From contig NZ_JANHLK010000022.1 in the NCBI RefSeq assembly GCF_028682635.1, positions 37,827 through 101,826 on the forward strand: 64,000 bases of DNA. Direction: 5' to 3'. The notes below the pieces were generated by a model. The model did not search any database, was not told the DNA's origin, and was given only the letters and a program-made list of their open reading frames with translations. Origin of the DNA: Pseudomonas putida. Its GTDB lineage: Bacteria; Pseudomonadota; Gammaproteobacteria; Pseudomonadales; Pseudomonadaceae. Positions 37,229-45,574 of the stretch are shown in pieces; positions within the stretch are counted from its first letter, which is position 1, and the number at the start of each line of letters is the position of its first letter. A program made the position numbers and the translations under genes.

Positions 37229-37231
37229 CTG

Positions 37232-38365
37232 TCAGTCGAGATACTCAGCCAAGCCACGGTAACAAGTCGCCAAGTGATAAGGCGTAGTCGACGGCATGTC
37301 CCGACGGCTCACTTCACCGTGCTCGTCCCGGCATTCATACCAGCCACCCGCGTGCAGCGAGCGCTGTTGCAACGCCTGTAACTGGCGAACTACCGCAGCC
37401 TCGCTGCCCGGCCGCAGGGTCAATGCACGCAGGTACTCGGCCTGGGCCCAGATTCGCTGCGTCGCGTCCCGAGAACCGCCGTCCGGCCCCAGGTCGAGCA
37501 TGGCCCGCACGGCACCGGTCTGTGGATCGACGCCCAATTGCTCGGTGAAGGCAAAGGCGCGCTCCAGCGAAGCGTGCAAGGGTGAACCGCGCAGCAACTC
37601 GGACGACTCCAGCAGGAAATACCACTCGAACTGATGCCCCGGTTCGAACCAGTTATCCACAGCACCCAAGGGTTTTTCCATCAACACGCCGTGCTGCGGA
37701 TCGATAAAACGCTGCTGCATCCCTGTGCATAAGTCGACAAGCGCCTGCTGCACGGCGAGGTCTTCACGCACTGCCAGCGTGGCGAGGAAGGCTTCAGCCA
37801 GGTGCATCAGCGGATTCTGCAGCGGTCCGCTGTCCAGCGATGACCAGTCACGATCCAGGCTCGCTTCGTAGAGGCCGTCGCCGCTGGCGAAACGTTGCGC
37901 GATCACTTCCAGTGCGGCGTTGAGCACCGATTCCACCAGCGGCTCGCGGACTTTGTCCCAGTAATGGGCGCAGGCGAACAGAATGAAGGCGTGGGTGTAG
38001 AGGTCTTTACGCTGATCCAGCGGCGCGCCCTGGGGGTCGATGCTGTAGAACCAGCCCCCGTGCTCGGCATCGTGGAAGTGCCGCTGCAAGGAACGGAACA
38101 GCGCCGCCGCGCGTTCCTGCGCGCCGGGCACCTGGTCGATCAGGCTGGCGAACAGGTACAACTGCCGCGCGCAGGCCATTGCCCGGTAGCGTTGCGGGGG
38201 CAGCGGCGTGTGCTCGGCGTCCAGCGCCTCATAGGGCAGCGCCATGTCGGCATTCCAGCCGGGGCCTTGCCAAAGCGGCACGATCACGTCCTGGAAGTGC
38301 TGTTGCACCGAGGCAAACAGGGCGGTCAGTTCAGGCTGGGAGGCGGAGCGGGAAACAGGCGGCAT
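37232..38365 (-). CDS. AGE-family epimerase/isomerase
   Basis: 377 residues with an alpha6/alpha6-barrel pattern of repeated helical hairpins. Landmarks are RAMACARQLYLFASL near 60, GGWFYSIDPQGAPLDQRKDL near 100, the catalytic-histidine segment YTHAFILFACAHY near 122, and WFEPGHQFEWYFLL near 225. It is related to N-acylglucosamine 2-epimerase and to bacterial mannose/fructose isomerases. The likely reaction is interconversion of an aldose with its ketose or epimer. No sugar operon surrounds it, so the substrate is open. Confidence 0.8.
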   Translation of the reverse strand: MPPVSRSASQPELTALFASVQQHFQDVIVPLWQGPGWNADMALPYEALDAEHTPLPPQRYRAMACARQLYLFASLIDQVPGAQERAAALFRSLQRHFHDAEHGGWFYSIDPQGAPLDQRKDLYTHAFILFACAHYWDKVREPLVESVLNAALEVIAQRFASGDGLYEASLDRDWSSLDSGPLQNPLMHLAEAFLATLAVREDLAVQQALVDLCTGMQQRFIDPQHGVLMEKPLGAVDNWFEPGHQFEWYFLLESSELLRGSPLHASLERAFAFTEQLGVDPQTGAVRAMLDLGPDGGSRDATQRIWAQAEYLRALTLRPGSEAAVVRQLQALQQRSLHAGGWYECRDEHGEVSRRDMPSTTPYHLATCYRGLAEYLD

Positions 38366-38441
38366 TGGCTGGCGTCGTCACGGCAGGGTTGATTGCGCGA
38401 CATGTTAGCAGGCCTGAGGGATGTGGTGTCTGTCCGGCCGC

Positions 38442-38500
38442 CTTCGCGAGCAAGCCCGCTCCCACATTGGAACTGTGTGGGAGCGGGCTTGCTCGCGAAG
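38442..38500. repeat. REP pair, compact
   Basis: TTCGCGAGCAAGCCCGCTCC and its complement with a centre of only about 10 bases, giving an almost continuous hairpin downstream of the urease accessory operon. Confidence 0.9.
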
Positions 38501-38523
38501 AGGCCATCACAATCGATAGAGAG

Positions 38524-39096
38524 CTAGCCGGCCAACAACCAGACTCCGGTCGCCGCCGAAGCCGCACCCGCCAGTCGAACCAGCGGCGCCGCCACCTGAG
38601 GCAACACCCGCACCATCACATAACCGGCGGTATGCAGCGCTGCGGTCGCCGCCACAAACCCTGCCGCATATGCCCAAGGACTCGACATGTCCGGCAATTC
38701 CAGGCCATGGGCCACGCCATGGAACAATGCGAACAGTGCAGTGGCACCCATCGCCAGACTCAAAGGCGGACGCACCGCCAAGGCAACCGCCAGGCCCAAC
38801 GCCAGCACAGACGCAGCAATCCCGCCTTCCATTACCGGCAGTTCCAACCCTTCAAACCCCAGCATCCCGCCAATCAGCATGGTGCCAACGAACGTGCACG
38901 GCAGTACCCAGCGCGCAGCACCTTGCTGCTGCGCCGCCCACAAGCCAACCGCGAGCATCGCCAACAGATGATCGAGGCCACCGATCGGGTGGCCAATGCC
39001 AGCGATCAAGCCATTGTCACCGTACCCCGGGTGGGCCAGCGCAATGGCCGGTGTCAACAGCAGGGCCATGGCGCCCAGAATGCGTTTGAGTGTCAT
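38524..39096 (-). CDS. HupE/UreJ-family protein, probable nickel permease
   Basis: 190 residues: a signal-peptide-like start (MTLKRILGAMALLLTPAIAL then AHPGYGDNG), followed by about six membrane helices. HPIGGLDHLLAMLAVGLWA contains the HxxxxDH nickel-binding motif of HupE/UreJ proteins, and FALFHGVAHGLELP has further histidines. It probably brings nickel into the cell for urease maturation. ATG 39096 is preferred because AAGGAAG lies eight bases upstream. Last gene of ureE-F-G-hupE. Confidence 0.88.
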   Translation of the reverse strand: MTLKRILGAMALLLTPAIALAHPGYGDNGLIAGIGHPIGGLDHLLAMLAVGLWAAQQQGAARWVLPCTFVGTMLIGGMLGFEGLELPVMEGGIAASVLALGLAVALAVRPPLSLAMGATALFALFHGVAHGLELPDMSSPWAYAAGFVAATAALHTAGYVMVRVLPQVAAPLVRLAGAASAATGVWLLAG

Positions 39097-39125
39097 GCAG
39101 AAGCTTCCTTGTTGATAAGTCATGG

Positions 39126-39740
39126 TCAGGCTGCCGTCAGCAGGCCCTGGCGTTCGATGAAGGCGATGATCTCTTCCAGGCCCTGGCCGGTCTTCTGGTT
39201 GCTGAACACGAACGGCTTGCCGTTGCGCATGCGCGTGGTGTCGCTGTCCATCAGGGTCAGCGACGCACCCACCAGCGGCGCCAGGTCGATTTTATTGATC
39301 ACCAGCAGATCGGATTTGCAGATCCCCGGTCCGCCTTTGCGTGGCAGCTTGTCGCCCGCGGAAACGTCGATCACGTAGATGGTCAGGTCGGACAGCTCCG
39401 GGCTGAAGGTGGCCGAGAGATTGTCGCCACCGGATTCCACCAGGATCAGGTCGAGCCCCGGGAAGCGGCGGTTCAACTGATCCACGGCTTCGAGGTTGAT
39501 CGAGGCGTCTTCGCGGATCGCCGTGTGTGGGCAGCCGCCGGTTTCCACGCCGATGATGCGTTCCGGCGCCAACGCTTCGTTGCGCACCAGGAAATCCGCG
39601 TCTTCGCGGGTGTAGATGTCGTTGGTCACCACGGCCAGGTTGTAGCGTTCGCGCAGGGCCAGGCACAGGGCCAGGGTCAGGGCGGTTTTGCCGGAACCGA
39701 CCGGGCCGCCGATGCCGACGCGCAAAGGTTGGGTGTTCAT
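39126..39740 (-). CDS. ureG: Urease accessory GTPase UreG
   Basis: 204 residues, the normal length. The P-loop GIGGPVGSGKTALTLALC is at the N-terminus, GVETGGCPHTAIREDAS carries the conserved CPH metal motif, and NKIDLAPLVGAS is the guanine-specificity loop. It couples GTP hydrolysis to insertion of nickel into urease, working with UreF, UreD(H) and UreE. ATG 39740 follows TGGAG; upstream in-frame sequence is the ureF-ureG spacer. Confidence 0.97.
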   Translation of the reverse strand: MNTQPLRVGIGGPVGSGKTALTLALCLALRERYNLAVVTNDIYTREDADFLVRNEALAPERIIGVETGGCPHTAIREDASINLEAVDQLNRRFPGLDLILVESGGDNLSATFSPELSDLTIYVIDVSAGDKLPRKGGPGICKSDLLVINKIDLAPLVGASLTLMDSDTTRMRNGKPFVFSNQKTGQGLEEIIAFIERQGLLTAA

Positions 39741-39763
39741 GTGATTCTCCAAAATGAAAGGCC

Positions 39764-40438
39764 CTAGGAACGGAACAGGCGGCTGTACTGGCGCTCGTGG
39801 GCCATACACGCCAGGGACAGGCCAAACGCGGCGCTGCCATAGTGTTCGGGGTTGATTCGGGTAGCGTCCTGCTGGGCTTGTTGCAGCAGCGGCAGCAGTT
39901 CACTGGTCAGGCGCTGCGCGGCCTGCTGGCCCAATGGCAGGGTTTTCATCAGTACCGCCAGTTGGTTTTCCAGCCAGCTCCAAAGCCACGCGGCCAGCGC
40001 ATCCTGCGGGCTGATCTGCCAGGCGCGAGCGGCCAGCGCCCAGCCCAGGGCCAGGTGGGGTTCGGGTCGTTGCTGGAGAAAGGCGCGCGCTGCTGAATCA
40101 AGCTCAGGCAGGCCGTTGAGCAACTGCTGCAAGGAGTAGCCCATTTGCCGGCTTTCCTGATGCAGCTCGCGGGTTTCCCGGCTGGCGCGGTGTTCTTCGC
40201 AGCGCTGCAGCAGTTCGCTCCAGTTTTCCTCGGCCGCCGCCACGCAATGGGCGAGTAGCAGCGGCGCCTCGAAACGGGCGAGATTGAGCAGCAGCTGATC
40301 GCTGATCCAGCGGCGCGCGCTGTCGGGATCGTGCACACGGCCGTTGTCCACGGCCATTTCCAGGCCCTGGGAATAGCTGTAGCCGCCAATCGGCAACTGC
40401 GGACTGGCCAGGCGCAGCAATGCCCATGCAGGGTTCAT
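39764..40438 (-). CDS. ureF: Urease accessory protein UreF
   Basis: 224 residues, all-helical UreF. The opening ALLRLASPQLPIGGYSYSQG is the family signature, and the C-terminus SLACMAHERQYSRLFRS is the usual end needed for UreG contact. UreF acts as a gatekeeper for UreG in the apo-urease activation complex. Its ATG overlaps the ureE stop by four bases, and it is followed after 23 bases by ureG. Confidence 0.96.
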   Translation of the reverse strand: MNPAWALLRLASPQLPIGGYSYSQGLEMAVDNGRVHDPDSARRWISDQLLLNLARFEAPLLLAHCVAAAEENWSELLQRCEEHRASRETRELHQESRQMGYSLQQLLNGLPELDSAARAFLQQRPEPHLALGWALAARAWQISPQDALAAWLWSWLENQLAVLMKTLPLGQQAAQRLTSELLPLLQQAQQDATRINPEHYGSAAFGLSLACMAHERQYSRLFRS

Positions 40439-40935
40439 GGGCGCACGCCGAACTGGTGCAGTTTTGGCGGGTAGTTGAAGTCTTCATCACCGTGACGCGA
40501 ATGATGATGGCCGCCGCCGTAGGCGCCGTGTTCAGGTTGAAACGCAGCTTCGATGGGCTCGGCCTCGGCGCCGAGTTGTTCGAGCATGGCCTTGAGCACG
40601 TAGTCGTCGAGCAGGCGCAACCAGCCGTCGCCCACTTGCAAGGCCACATGGCGATTGCCCAGGTGATAGGCGGCACGGGTCAGTTCGAAGGCATTGGCGC
40701 AGGTGACGTGCAGCAATTGCTCGGGACGGGCACAGACACGGACAACGCGGCCATCCTCGGCTTGCAGACATTCGCCGTCATACAAGGGTGATTGACCCCG
40801 CTCCAAAAACAACCCGACGTCTTCGCCCTCGGCACTGAAACAGCGCAAACGGCTTTTGCTCCGGGCTTCGAAGGTCAAGTGAAGCTCGGCGGCCCAGTCG
40901 GGTTGAGGGTCGATTCTGCGATGAATCACCAGCAT
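40435..40935 (-). CDS. ureE: Urease nickel metallochaperone UreE
   Basis: 166 residues. The peptide-binding N-terminal domain begins MLVIHRRIDPQPDWAAELHL. The metal-binding C-terminal domain has the conserved HLGNRHVALQV, and the tail is histidine-rich (GGGHHHSRHGDEDF and later LHQFG). It binds nickel and hands it to UreG. First gene of ureE-F-G-hupE. The structural genes ureABC and ureD are not in the window; in P. aeruginosa they are likewise some distance away. Confidence 0.95.
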   Translation of the reverse strand: MLVIHRRIDPQPDWAAELHLTFEARSKSRLRCFSAEGEDVGLFLERGQSPLYDGECLQAEDGRVVRVCARPEQLLHVTCANAFELTRAAYHLGNRHVALQVGDGWLRLLDDYVLKAMLEQLGAEAEPIEAAFQPEHGAYGGGHHHSRHGDEDFNYPPKLHQFGVRP

Positions 40936-41122
40936 CGGAAAGCTTCCAGCAATGGACAATGCTCAGGCTAGAGCAAGGGGCTTGCCAATCCGGGGATGCG
41001 TAGGAAATACCTGTAGGAGGCGTAGGAAAAGTTTCTGGGTGTCGAGGGTTTTGGCTGAAATTGGTGCACGGTTTTTTCCATGTGCACCAGGTTGAAGCCA
41101 GTCAGGTGTTCTTTCGCGGTGC

Positions 41123-41755
41123 TTACTCGGTACTGCCGAGCCCCTGCCAATGCTTGAGGCCGATAAAGATGAACCGCAGCTGTTGGGTAATCTTTGCCTG
41201 GGGCGTCAAGTGCTCGGGCAGCGCCTCGACCGGCGGATCGATAATGTCCGGCAAGGTGGCGAACACGCTTTTGACGATCAGGTCGGCCATGACGCTCAGG
41301 CCGGCCATGTCCAGGTGTTGCAGTTTCGGCATCAGGGACAGGTCGGCGGCCAGGTCCGAACTGATGTTTTCGCGCAGTCGACCGATGGCCAGGCGTACCG
41401 GTAACGAGCCACCATACTGTTCCCTGGCCAGGAACAGGAATTGCGAACGGTTGGCCGACACTACATCCAGAAAAATCCGCACGGACGCGTCGATGATGCC
41501 GCCCATGACGAACTCGTTGTGGCGCACCAGGCGAATGGTTTCACGGAAGGTCTGGCCGACCTCGCTCACCAGCACCAGGCCGAGTTCATCCATATCGGTA
41601 AAATGCCGGTAGAAACCGGTGGGGACGATTCCGGCGGTTTTCGCGACTTCGCGCAGGCTCAGGCTGCCGAATCCTCGGCCACCCTCCATCAAATGGCGGG
41701 CCGCGTCCATCAAGGCGTTACGGGTTTGTTGTTTCTGTTCGGCGCGGGGCAGCAT
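41123..41755 (-). CDS. desT: TetR-family regulator, DesT/FabR-like
   Basis: 210 residues. The N-terminal helix-turn-helix (SLREVAKTAGIVPTGFYRHF, about 32-51) and the effector domain LGLVLVSEVGQTFRETIRLV match the DesT/FabR group, which senses the saturated/unsaturated acyl-CoA ratio and controls desaturase or fabAB genes. DesT lies next to ureE in P. aeruginosa, which supports orthology. The desaturase genes that DesT controls there are not beside it here, so its targets must lie elsewhere. Confidence 0.78.
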   Translation of the reverse strand: MLPRAEQKQQTRNALMDAARHLMEGGRGFGSLSLREVAKTAGIVPTGFYRHFTDMDELGLVLVSEVGQTFRETIRLVRHNEFVMGGIIDASVRIFLDVVSANRSQFLFLAREQYGGSLPVRLAIGRLRENISSDLAADLSLMPKLQHLDMAGLSVMADLIVKSVFATLPDIIDPPVEALPEHLTPQAKITQQLRFIFIGLKHWQGLGSTE

Positions 41756-41877
41756 CGCAAGGGCGTTTTCTGAAAAGGACTGCGGCGCACTCTAGCAAAT
41801 CGGCTTTGCCGGCGTCGAATGACAGAGGGAATCAGGCGGGGAGGTACGGCTTCGATAAACGGAACAGCCAGAAAGTC

Positions 41878-41910
41878 AAAAGCCCAATCCGGTGATTGGG
41901 CTTTTTTTCG
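41878..41910 (-). terminator. Terminator of the secreted repeat-protein gene
   Basis: AAAAGCCCAATC-cggt-GATTGGGCTTTTTTT: an 8-9-bp stem with A and T runs, 14 bases past the stop of the minus-strand gene at 41925. It may work in both directions. Confidence 0.85.
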
Positions 41911-41924
41911 GGGCCGCCATGGGC

Positions 41925-42305
41925 TCAGCTCATAGCGCTGTTGCGTTCGATGACACGGTCACCACCGCCTTCGGCAACGGTTTGACCTGGGGTACGGTCG
42001 GAACCATCAGCGGCAACGGTTTGACCTTGTGGAGTCTGGTCGTAGCCGTCCTCTGCAACAGTTTGACCTTGTGGGGTTTGATCGTAGCCGTCTTCAGTGA
42101 TCAGGCCTTTTTCTTTCAGGCGATCGTTACCACCTTCGGCAATGGTTTGACCTGGAGTGCGGTCGGAGCCATCAGCGGCGACGGTTTGGCTGAACACCGA
42201 GTGGGTGTCTTTGACTTGCGGGGTAGCCTGGTCAGCGGCTGGCAGTGCAAAAGCGGTGCTGGCCAGCATTGAAAGTGTAAGGCTAAGCAGAAGTTGGCGT
42301 TTCAT
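41925..42305 (-). CDS. Small secreted repeat protein, function unknown
   Basis: 126 residues. A clean signal peptide (MKRQLLLSLTLSMLASTAFA) precedes six degenerate tandem units beginning near residues 40, 53, 69, 81, 95 and 108. Their core is QTVAADGSDRTPG or QTVAEDGYDQTPQG and they end with AEGGGDRVIERN. Each unit has a Gly-Asp pair in the form DGxD or GGxD. The mature protein is acidic, has no cysteines and is probably extended in the periplasm or outside the cell. I recall small pseudomonad proteins with AEGGSDRLIE-type repeats, but no established function. GGAG stands eight bases before the ATG. Confidence 0.75.
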   Translation of the reverse strand: MKRQLLLSLTLSMLASTAFALPAADQATPQVKDTHSVFSQTVAADGSDRTPGQTIAEGGNDRLKEKGLITEDGYDQTPQGQTVAEDGYDQTPQGQTVAADGSDRTPGQTVAEGGGDRVIERNSAMS

Positions 42306-42681
42306 GATGGGTGCTCCGTAGGAGTGCGATAAATTGGGTACGAGGGCAATGCTACTCTCGATAAGTCGATATAAAAGTTCATAAACGCAATGTTAATAAT
42401 CAACGGAATTGATTGTTCTCTGCAGCCCTTGTAAACCGGGCCTTTGCGAAGCACTGCGGTGGGTATTTTCGACTCACCCACGCCACGCAAAAGTGCGTCG
42501 CCGGTAACGCCGGACGGGAGGAGGGGGCCGCGTTGAACACGTCAATTGCGGCAAAATCGGCTTTTCGATTAAACCTGCGGGCCATTTTCCAGTCGTAGAC
42601 TGCATGACGGGCCGGTTCTGGCCCTGCGTTTCTCCTGAGCATCGCGATCGTGGCGCTCAGCCGTATCAGGAGCTCTGTGCA
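42306..42681. other. Intergenic region, 376 bp, between the repeat-protein and asmA-like genes
   Basis: Divergent spacer that is AT-rich near 42360-42420. The only structure seen is an inverted repeat AATCAA-N5-TTGATT at 42398-42414, a possible operator. No small gene, RNA gene or confident promoter was recognised. Confidence 0.4.
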
Positions 42682-44751
42682 ATGACGCGCACCCGTAAGA
42701 TTCTCGCCTGGACCCTGGCCAGCTTCGTTGTGTTGTTGGCCGTGCTGGTGCTGATCATCGTGTTCTTCGACTGGAACCGGATCAAACCGCCCCTCAATGC
42801 CAAGGTGTCCGAAGAACTGCACCGCCCCTTCGCCATCAACGGCAATCTGGCGGTGGTCTGGCAGCGCGAGCCCGACGAGGGTGGCTGGCGGGCCTGGGTG
42901 CCCTGGCCGCACGTGGTGGCGGAAGACCTGAGCCTGGGCAACCCGGACTGGTCGAAGGCACCGCAGATGGCCAGCCTCAAGCGCGTCGAGCTGCGCATAT
43001 CGCCCCTGGCCTTGTTGGCGCAGCGCGTGGTGATCCCCCGCATCGACCTCACCGAACCCAATGCCGAGTTGCAACGCCTGGCCGACGGTCGTGCCAACTG
43101 GACCTTCAAGTTCGACCCGAAAGACCCGAACGCCGAGCCCTCACCCTGGGTGTTGGATATCGGCGCGATCGGCTTCGACAAGGGACATGTCACCCTCGAC
43201 GACCAGAGCCTGAAAACCCAACTGGACCTGCTGATCGACCCCCTGGGCAAGCCGATTCCCTTCAGCGAAATCGTCGGCGACAAAGCGGCGAAAACCGTGT
43301 CCGAGCAAGGCGCTGCGCCCCAGGATTACGCGTTTGCCCTGAAGGTCAAAGGCCAGTATCACGGCCAGAAACTCACGGGTCAGGGCAAGATCGGCGGCTT
43401 GCTGGCGCTGCAGGACGCGGCCCGGCCGTTTCCGCTGCAGGCGCAAGCGAAGATTGCCGATACCAGCGTCGAGCTGGCCGGCACGCTGACCGATCCACTG
43501 AATCTGGGCGCCCTGGATCTGCGCCTGAAACTGGCCGGCGCCAGCCTGGGCAACCTCTATCCCCTGACCGGCGTGACCCTGCCGGATACGCCGCCCTATG
43601 CCACCGACGGCCATCTGATCGCCAAGCTGCATGAGCCGGGCGGGGCGGTTTTCCGTTATGAAGCGTTCAACGGCACGATCGGTGCGAGCGACATCCATGG
43701 CAGCCTGACCTACGTCGCTGGCCAGCCGCGCCCAAAACTCAGCGGTTCGCTGCTCTCCAATCAATTGTTGTTTGCCGACCTGGCCCCGTTGATCGGCGCC
43801 GACTCCAATGCCAAGCAGAAAGCCCGCGGCGGCGAGAGCAAACAGCCGGCGGACAAGGTACTGCCGGTCGAGGAGTTCAAGACGGATCGCTGGCGCGACA
43901 TGGACGCGGATGTCGAATTTACCGGCAAGCGCATCGTCCACAGCGAAAAGTTGCCATTCAACGACCTCTACACGCACCTGGTGCTCACCGATGGCGTGCT
44001 CAGTCTCGAGCCGCTGCGATTCGGCGTGGCCGGTGGCAAACTGGATGCGCAGATTCGCTTGAACGGGCACACCGAACCGCTGGAAGGCCAGGCAAAACTG
44101 ACCGCCCGGGGTTTCAAGCTCAAGCAGTTGTTCCCGACCTTCGAGCCAATGAAAACCAGCTTCGGCGAACTCAATGGCGATGCCGACATTACCGGGCGCG
44201 GCAACTCGGTGGCCAAGTTGCTGGGCAGTGCCAATGGCAAGCTGAAAATGCTGATCAATGACGGCGCCATCAGTCGTGAGTTGATGGAGTTGGCCGGGTT
44301 GAACGTAGGCAACTATGTGGTTGGCAAGATCTTTGGCGACAAAGAAGTGAAGATCAACTGCGCCGCTGCCGATTTCGATATCAAGAGTGGTCTGGCCACT
44401 ACGCGGTTGTTCGTCTTCGATACCGAGAACGCGATCATTTACATCGATGGCACGGCGAACATGGCCACCGAGCAGCTGGACTTGACCATCACGCCGGAAT
44501 CCAAGGGCTGGCGGCTGATCTCACTGCGTTCGCCGCTGTATGTGCGAGGCAAGTTCATCAAGCCCGACGCTGGCGTGAAAGCCGTACCCTTGATGTTGCG
44601 TGGGGCCGGGATGGTTGCACTGGGTGTGATTGCCGCGCCGGCGGCGGGGTTGTTGGCGTTGGTTGCACCAAGTGGCGGAGAACCGAATCAGTGCGCGCCG
44701 TTGCTGGAGCAGATGAAGGCGGGTAAAGCACCGAAGTCCGTCGAAAGATAG
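42682..44751 (+). CDS. AsmA-family protein
   Basis: 689 residues. An N-terminal membrane anchor (ILAWTLASFVVLLAVLVLII) is followed at once by FDWNRIKPPLNAKVSEELHR, the AsmA opening, and a long periplasmic beta-rich body. The C-terminal AsmA_2-like part contains GRGNSVAKLLGSANGKLKML and INDGAISRELMELAGLNVGN. Members form long bridges thought to move phospholipids between inner and outer membranes. ATG 42682 is chosen because CAGGAG lies upstream and the anchor then sits at the very N-terminus. A late hydrophobic stretch near 640-665 may be a second membrane contact. Confidence 0.9.
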   Translation: MTRTRKILAWTLASFVVLLAVLVLIIVFFDWNRIKPPLNAKVSEELHRPFAINGNLAVVWQREPDEGGWRAWVPWPHVVAEDLSLGNPDWSKAPQMASLKRVELRISPLALLAQRVVIPRIDLTEPNAELQRLADGRANWTFKFDPKDPNAEPSPWVLDIGAIGFDKGHVTLDDQSLKTQLDLLIDPLGKPIPFSEIVGDKAAKTVSEQGAAPQDYAFALKVKGQYHGQKLTGQGKIGGLLALQDAARPFPLQAQAKIADTSVELAGTLTDPLNLGALDLRLKLAGASLGNLYPLTGVTLPDTPPYATDGHLIAKLHEPGGAVFRYEAFNGTIGASDIHGSLTYVAGQPRPKLSGSLLSNQLLFADLAPLIGADSNAKQKARGGESKQPADKVLPVEEFKTDRWRDMDADVEFTGKRIVHSEKLPFNDLYTHLVLTDGVLSLEPLRFGVAGGKLDAQIRLNGHTEPLEGQAKLTARGFKLKQLFPTFEPMKTSFGELNGDADITGRGNSVAKLLGSANGKLKMLINDGAISRELMELAGLNVGNYVVGKIFGDKEVKINCAAADFDIKSGLATTRLFVFDTENAIIYIDGTANMATEQLDLTITPESKGWRLISLRSPLYVRGKFIKPDAGVKAVPLMLRGAGMVALGVIAAPAAGLLALVAPSGGEPNQCAPLLEQMKAGKAPKSVER

Positions 44752-44823
44752 AAGCCTGTTTAGGAGCGCACGCTAATGGTGTCGAGTTTGCCAATAGCGT
44801 GCGGGTCGTATGGCACATAAGTG

Positions 44824-45522
44824 CTAGTTTGACGAGGAGGCAGCATCAAGGTGAAATAGTCTTGTTTTAATTTTGCTGCCGAGCTTTTCAATTACGGTAT
44901 TTCGAATGTTGGCATAGTTTTCTTCGCCCAGAAAAGTAATCCACTGGTTGATTTTCGGTGTGCCATTTATTTTACTCGATGGCAGTTCTTCGTCGAAAAT
45001 GGAAACGTCAATGCGGCCACTAGTCTCGAAGCGAATCAGCGATGATATGACCATTCCGCCATCGCAAACAATGGTCAGAAGAGGGCAGATTGTCGTGGTT
45101 GTCTGTTTGACGCTGTTATCTGTTGTTTGGAGTCTTTTTTGTATTGCAGACAGGATTTCGGAATCATTTGGTAAGTGTTTTATTTCAGAGAGACATTCAG
45201 TCATCTTATCCAGCTGAGTGGCTGATAGATAACGGGATAAAGCAAGTTTTGCAAGGCTTGAGATGCTCGCTGATTGCACTTTGGGGTTTTGAGTGCCGTC
45301 GCTTTTAAGTAGCCATGATAGTGATCCCAAGAGTTTTTTGTACGAGTGGAACCAGTCATCTGTAGCAATGCCCTTCGGATTTGAAACCAGATGCGCTAGC
45401 AAGCTGGAATTCAAAATGTCACTTTTGAAAGAGTTTGAATGCTCTCCAAAAAACAAAGTGACGTTTCCATCGACAATATAGATGTCCAATGTAGTGTCGG
45501 TCATAGAGTTTTTCGCTTTCAT
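44824..45522 (-). CDS. Unknown protein, second gene of an AT-rich pair
   Basis: About 232 residues from the ATG at 45522; 45504 (MTDTTLDIYIVDGNV) is an alternative, and neither has a strong ribosome site. No signal peptide or membrane segment is seen. The middle is Ser/Thr/Gln-rich (LSEIKHLPNDSEILSAIQKR), and the C-terminal part, from ICPLLTIVCDGGMVISSLIR, looks beta-rich. Base composition is clearly richer in A and T than neighbouring genes, and rare codons such as ATA, TTA and AGA are common, which suggests recent acquisition. It lies 52 bp after the next gene on the same strand, so the two are probably one operon. I recognise no family. Confidence 0.6.
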   Translation of the reverse strand: MKAKNSMTDTTLDIYIVDGNVTLFFGEHSNSFKSDILNSSLLAHLVSNPKGIATDDWFHSYKKLLGSLSWLLKSDGTQNPKVQSASISSLAKLALSRYLSATQLDKMTECLSEIKHLPNDSEILSAIQKRLQTTDNSVKQTTTTICPLLTIVCDGGMVISSLIRFETSGRIDVSIFDEELPSSKINGTPKINQWITFLGEENYANIRNTVIEKLGSKIKTRLFHLDAASSSN

Positions 45523-45574
45523 TATAATTGAAATAGCTCGTGAGGACTCGCGAGCTACTATTCGAGAATATTTA

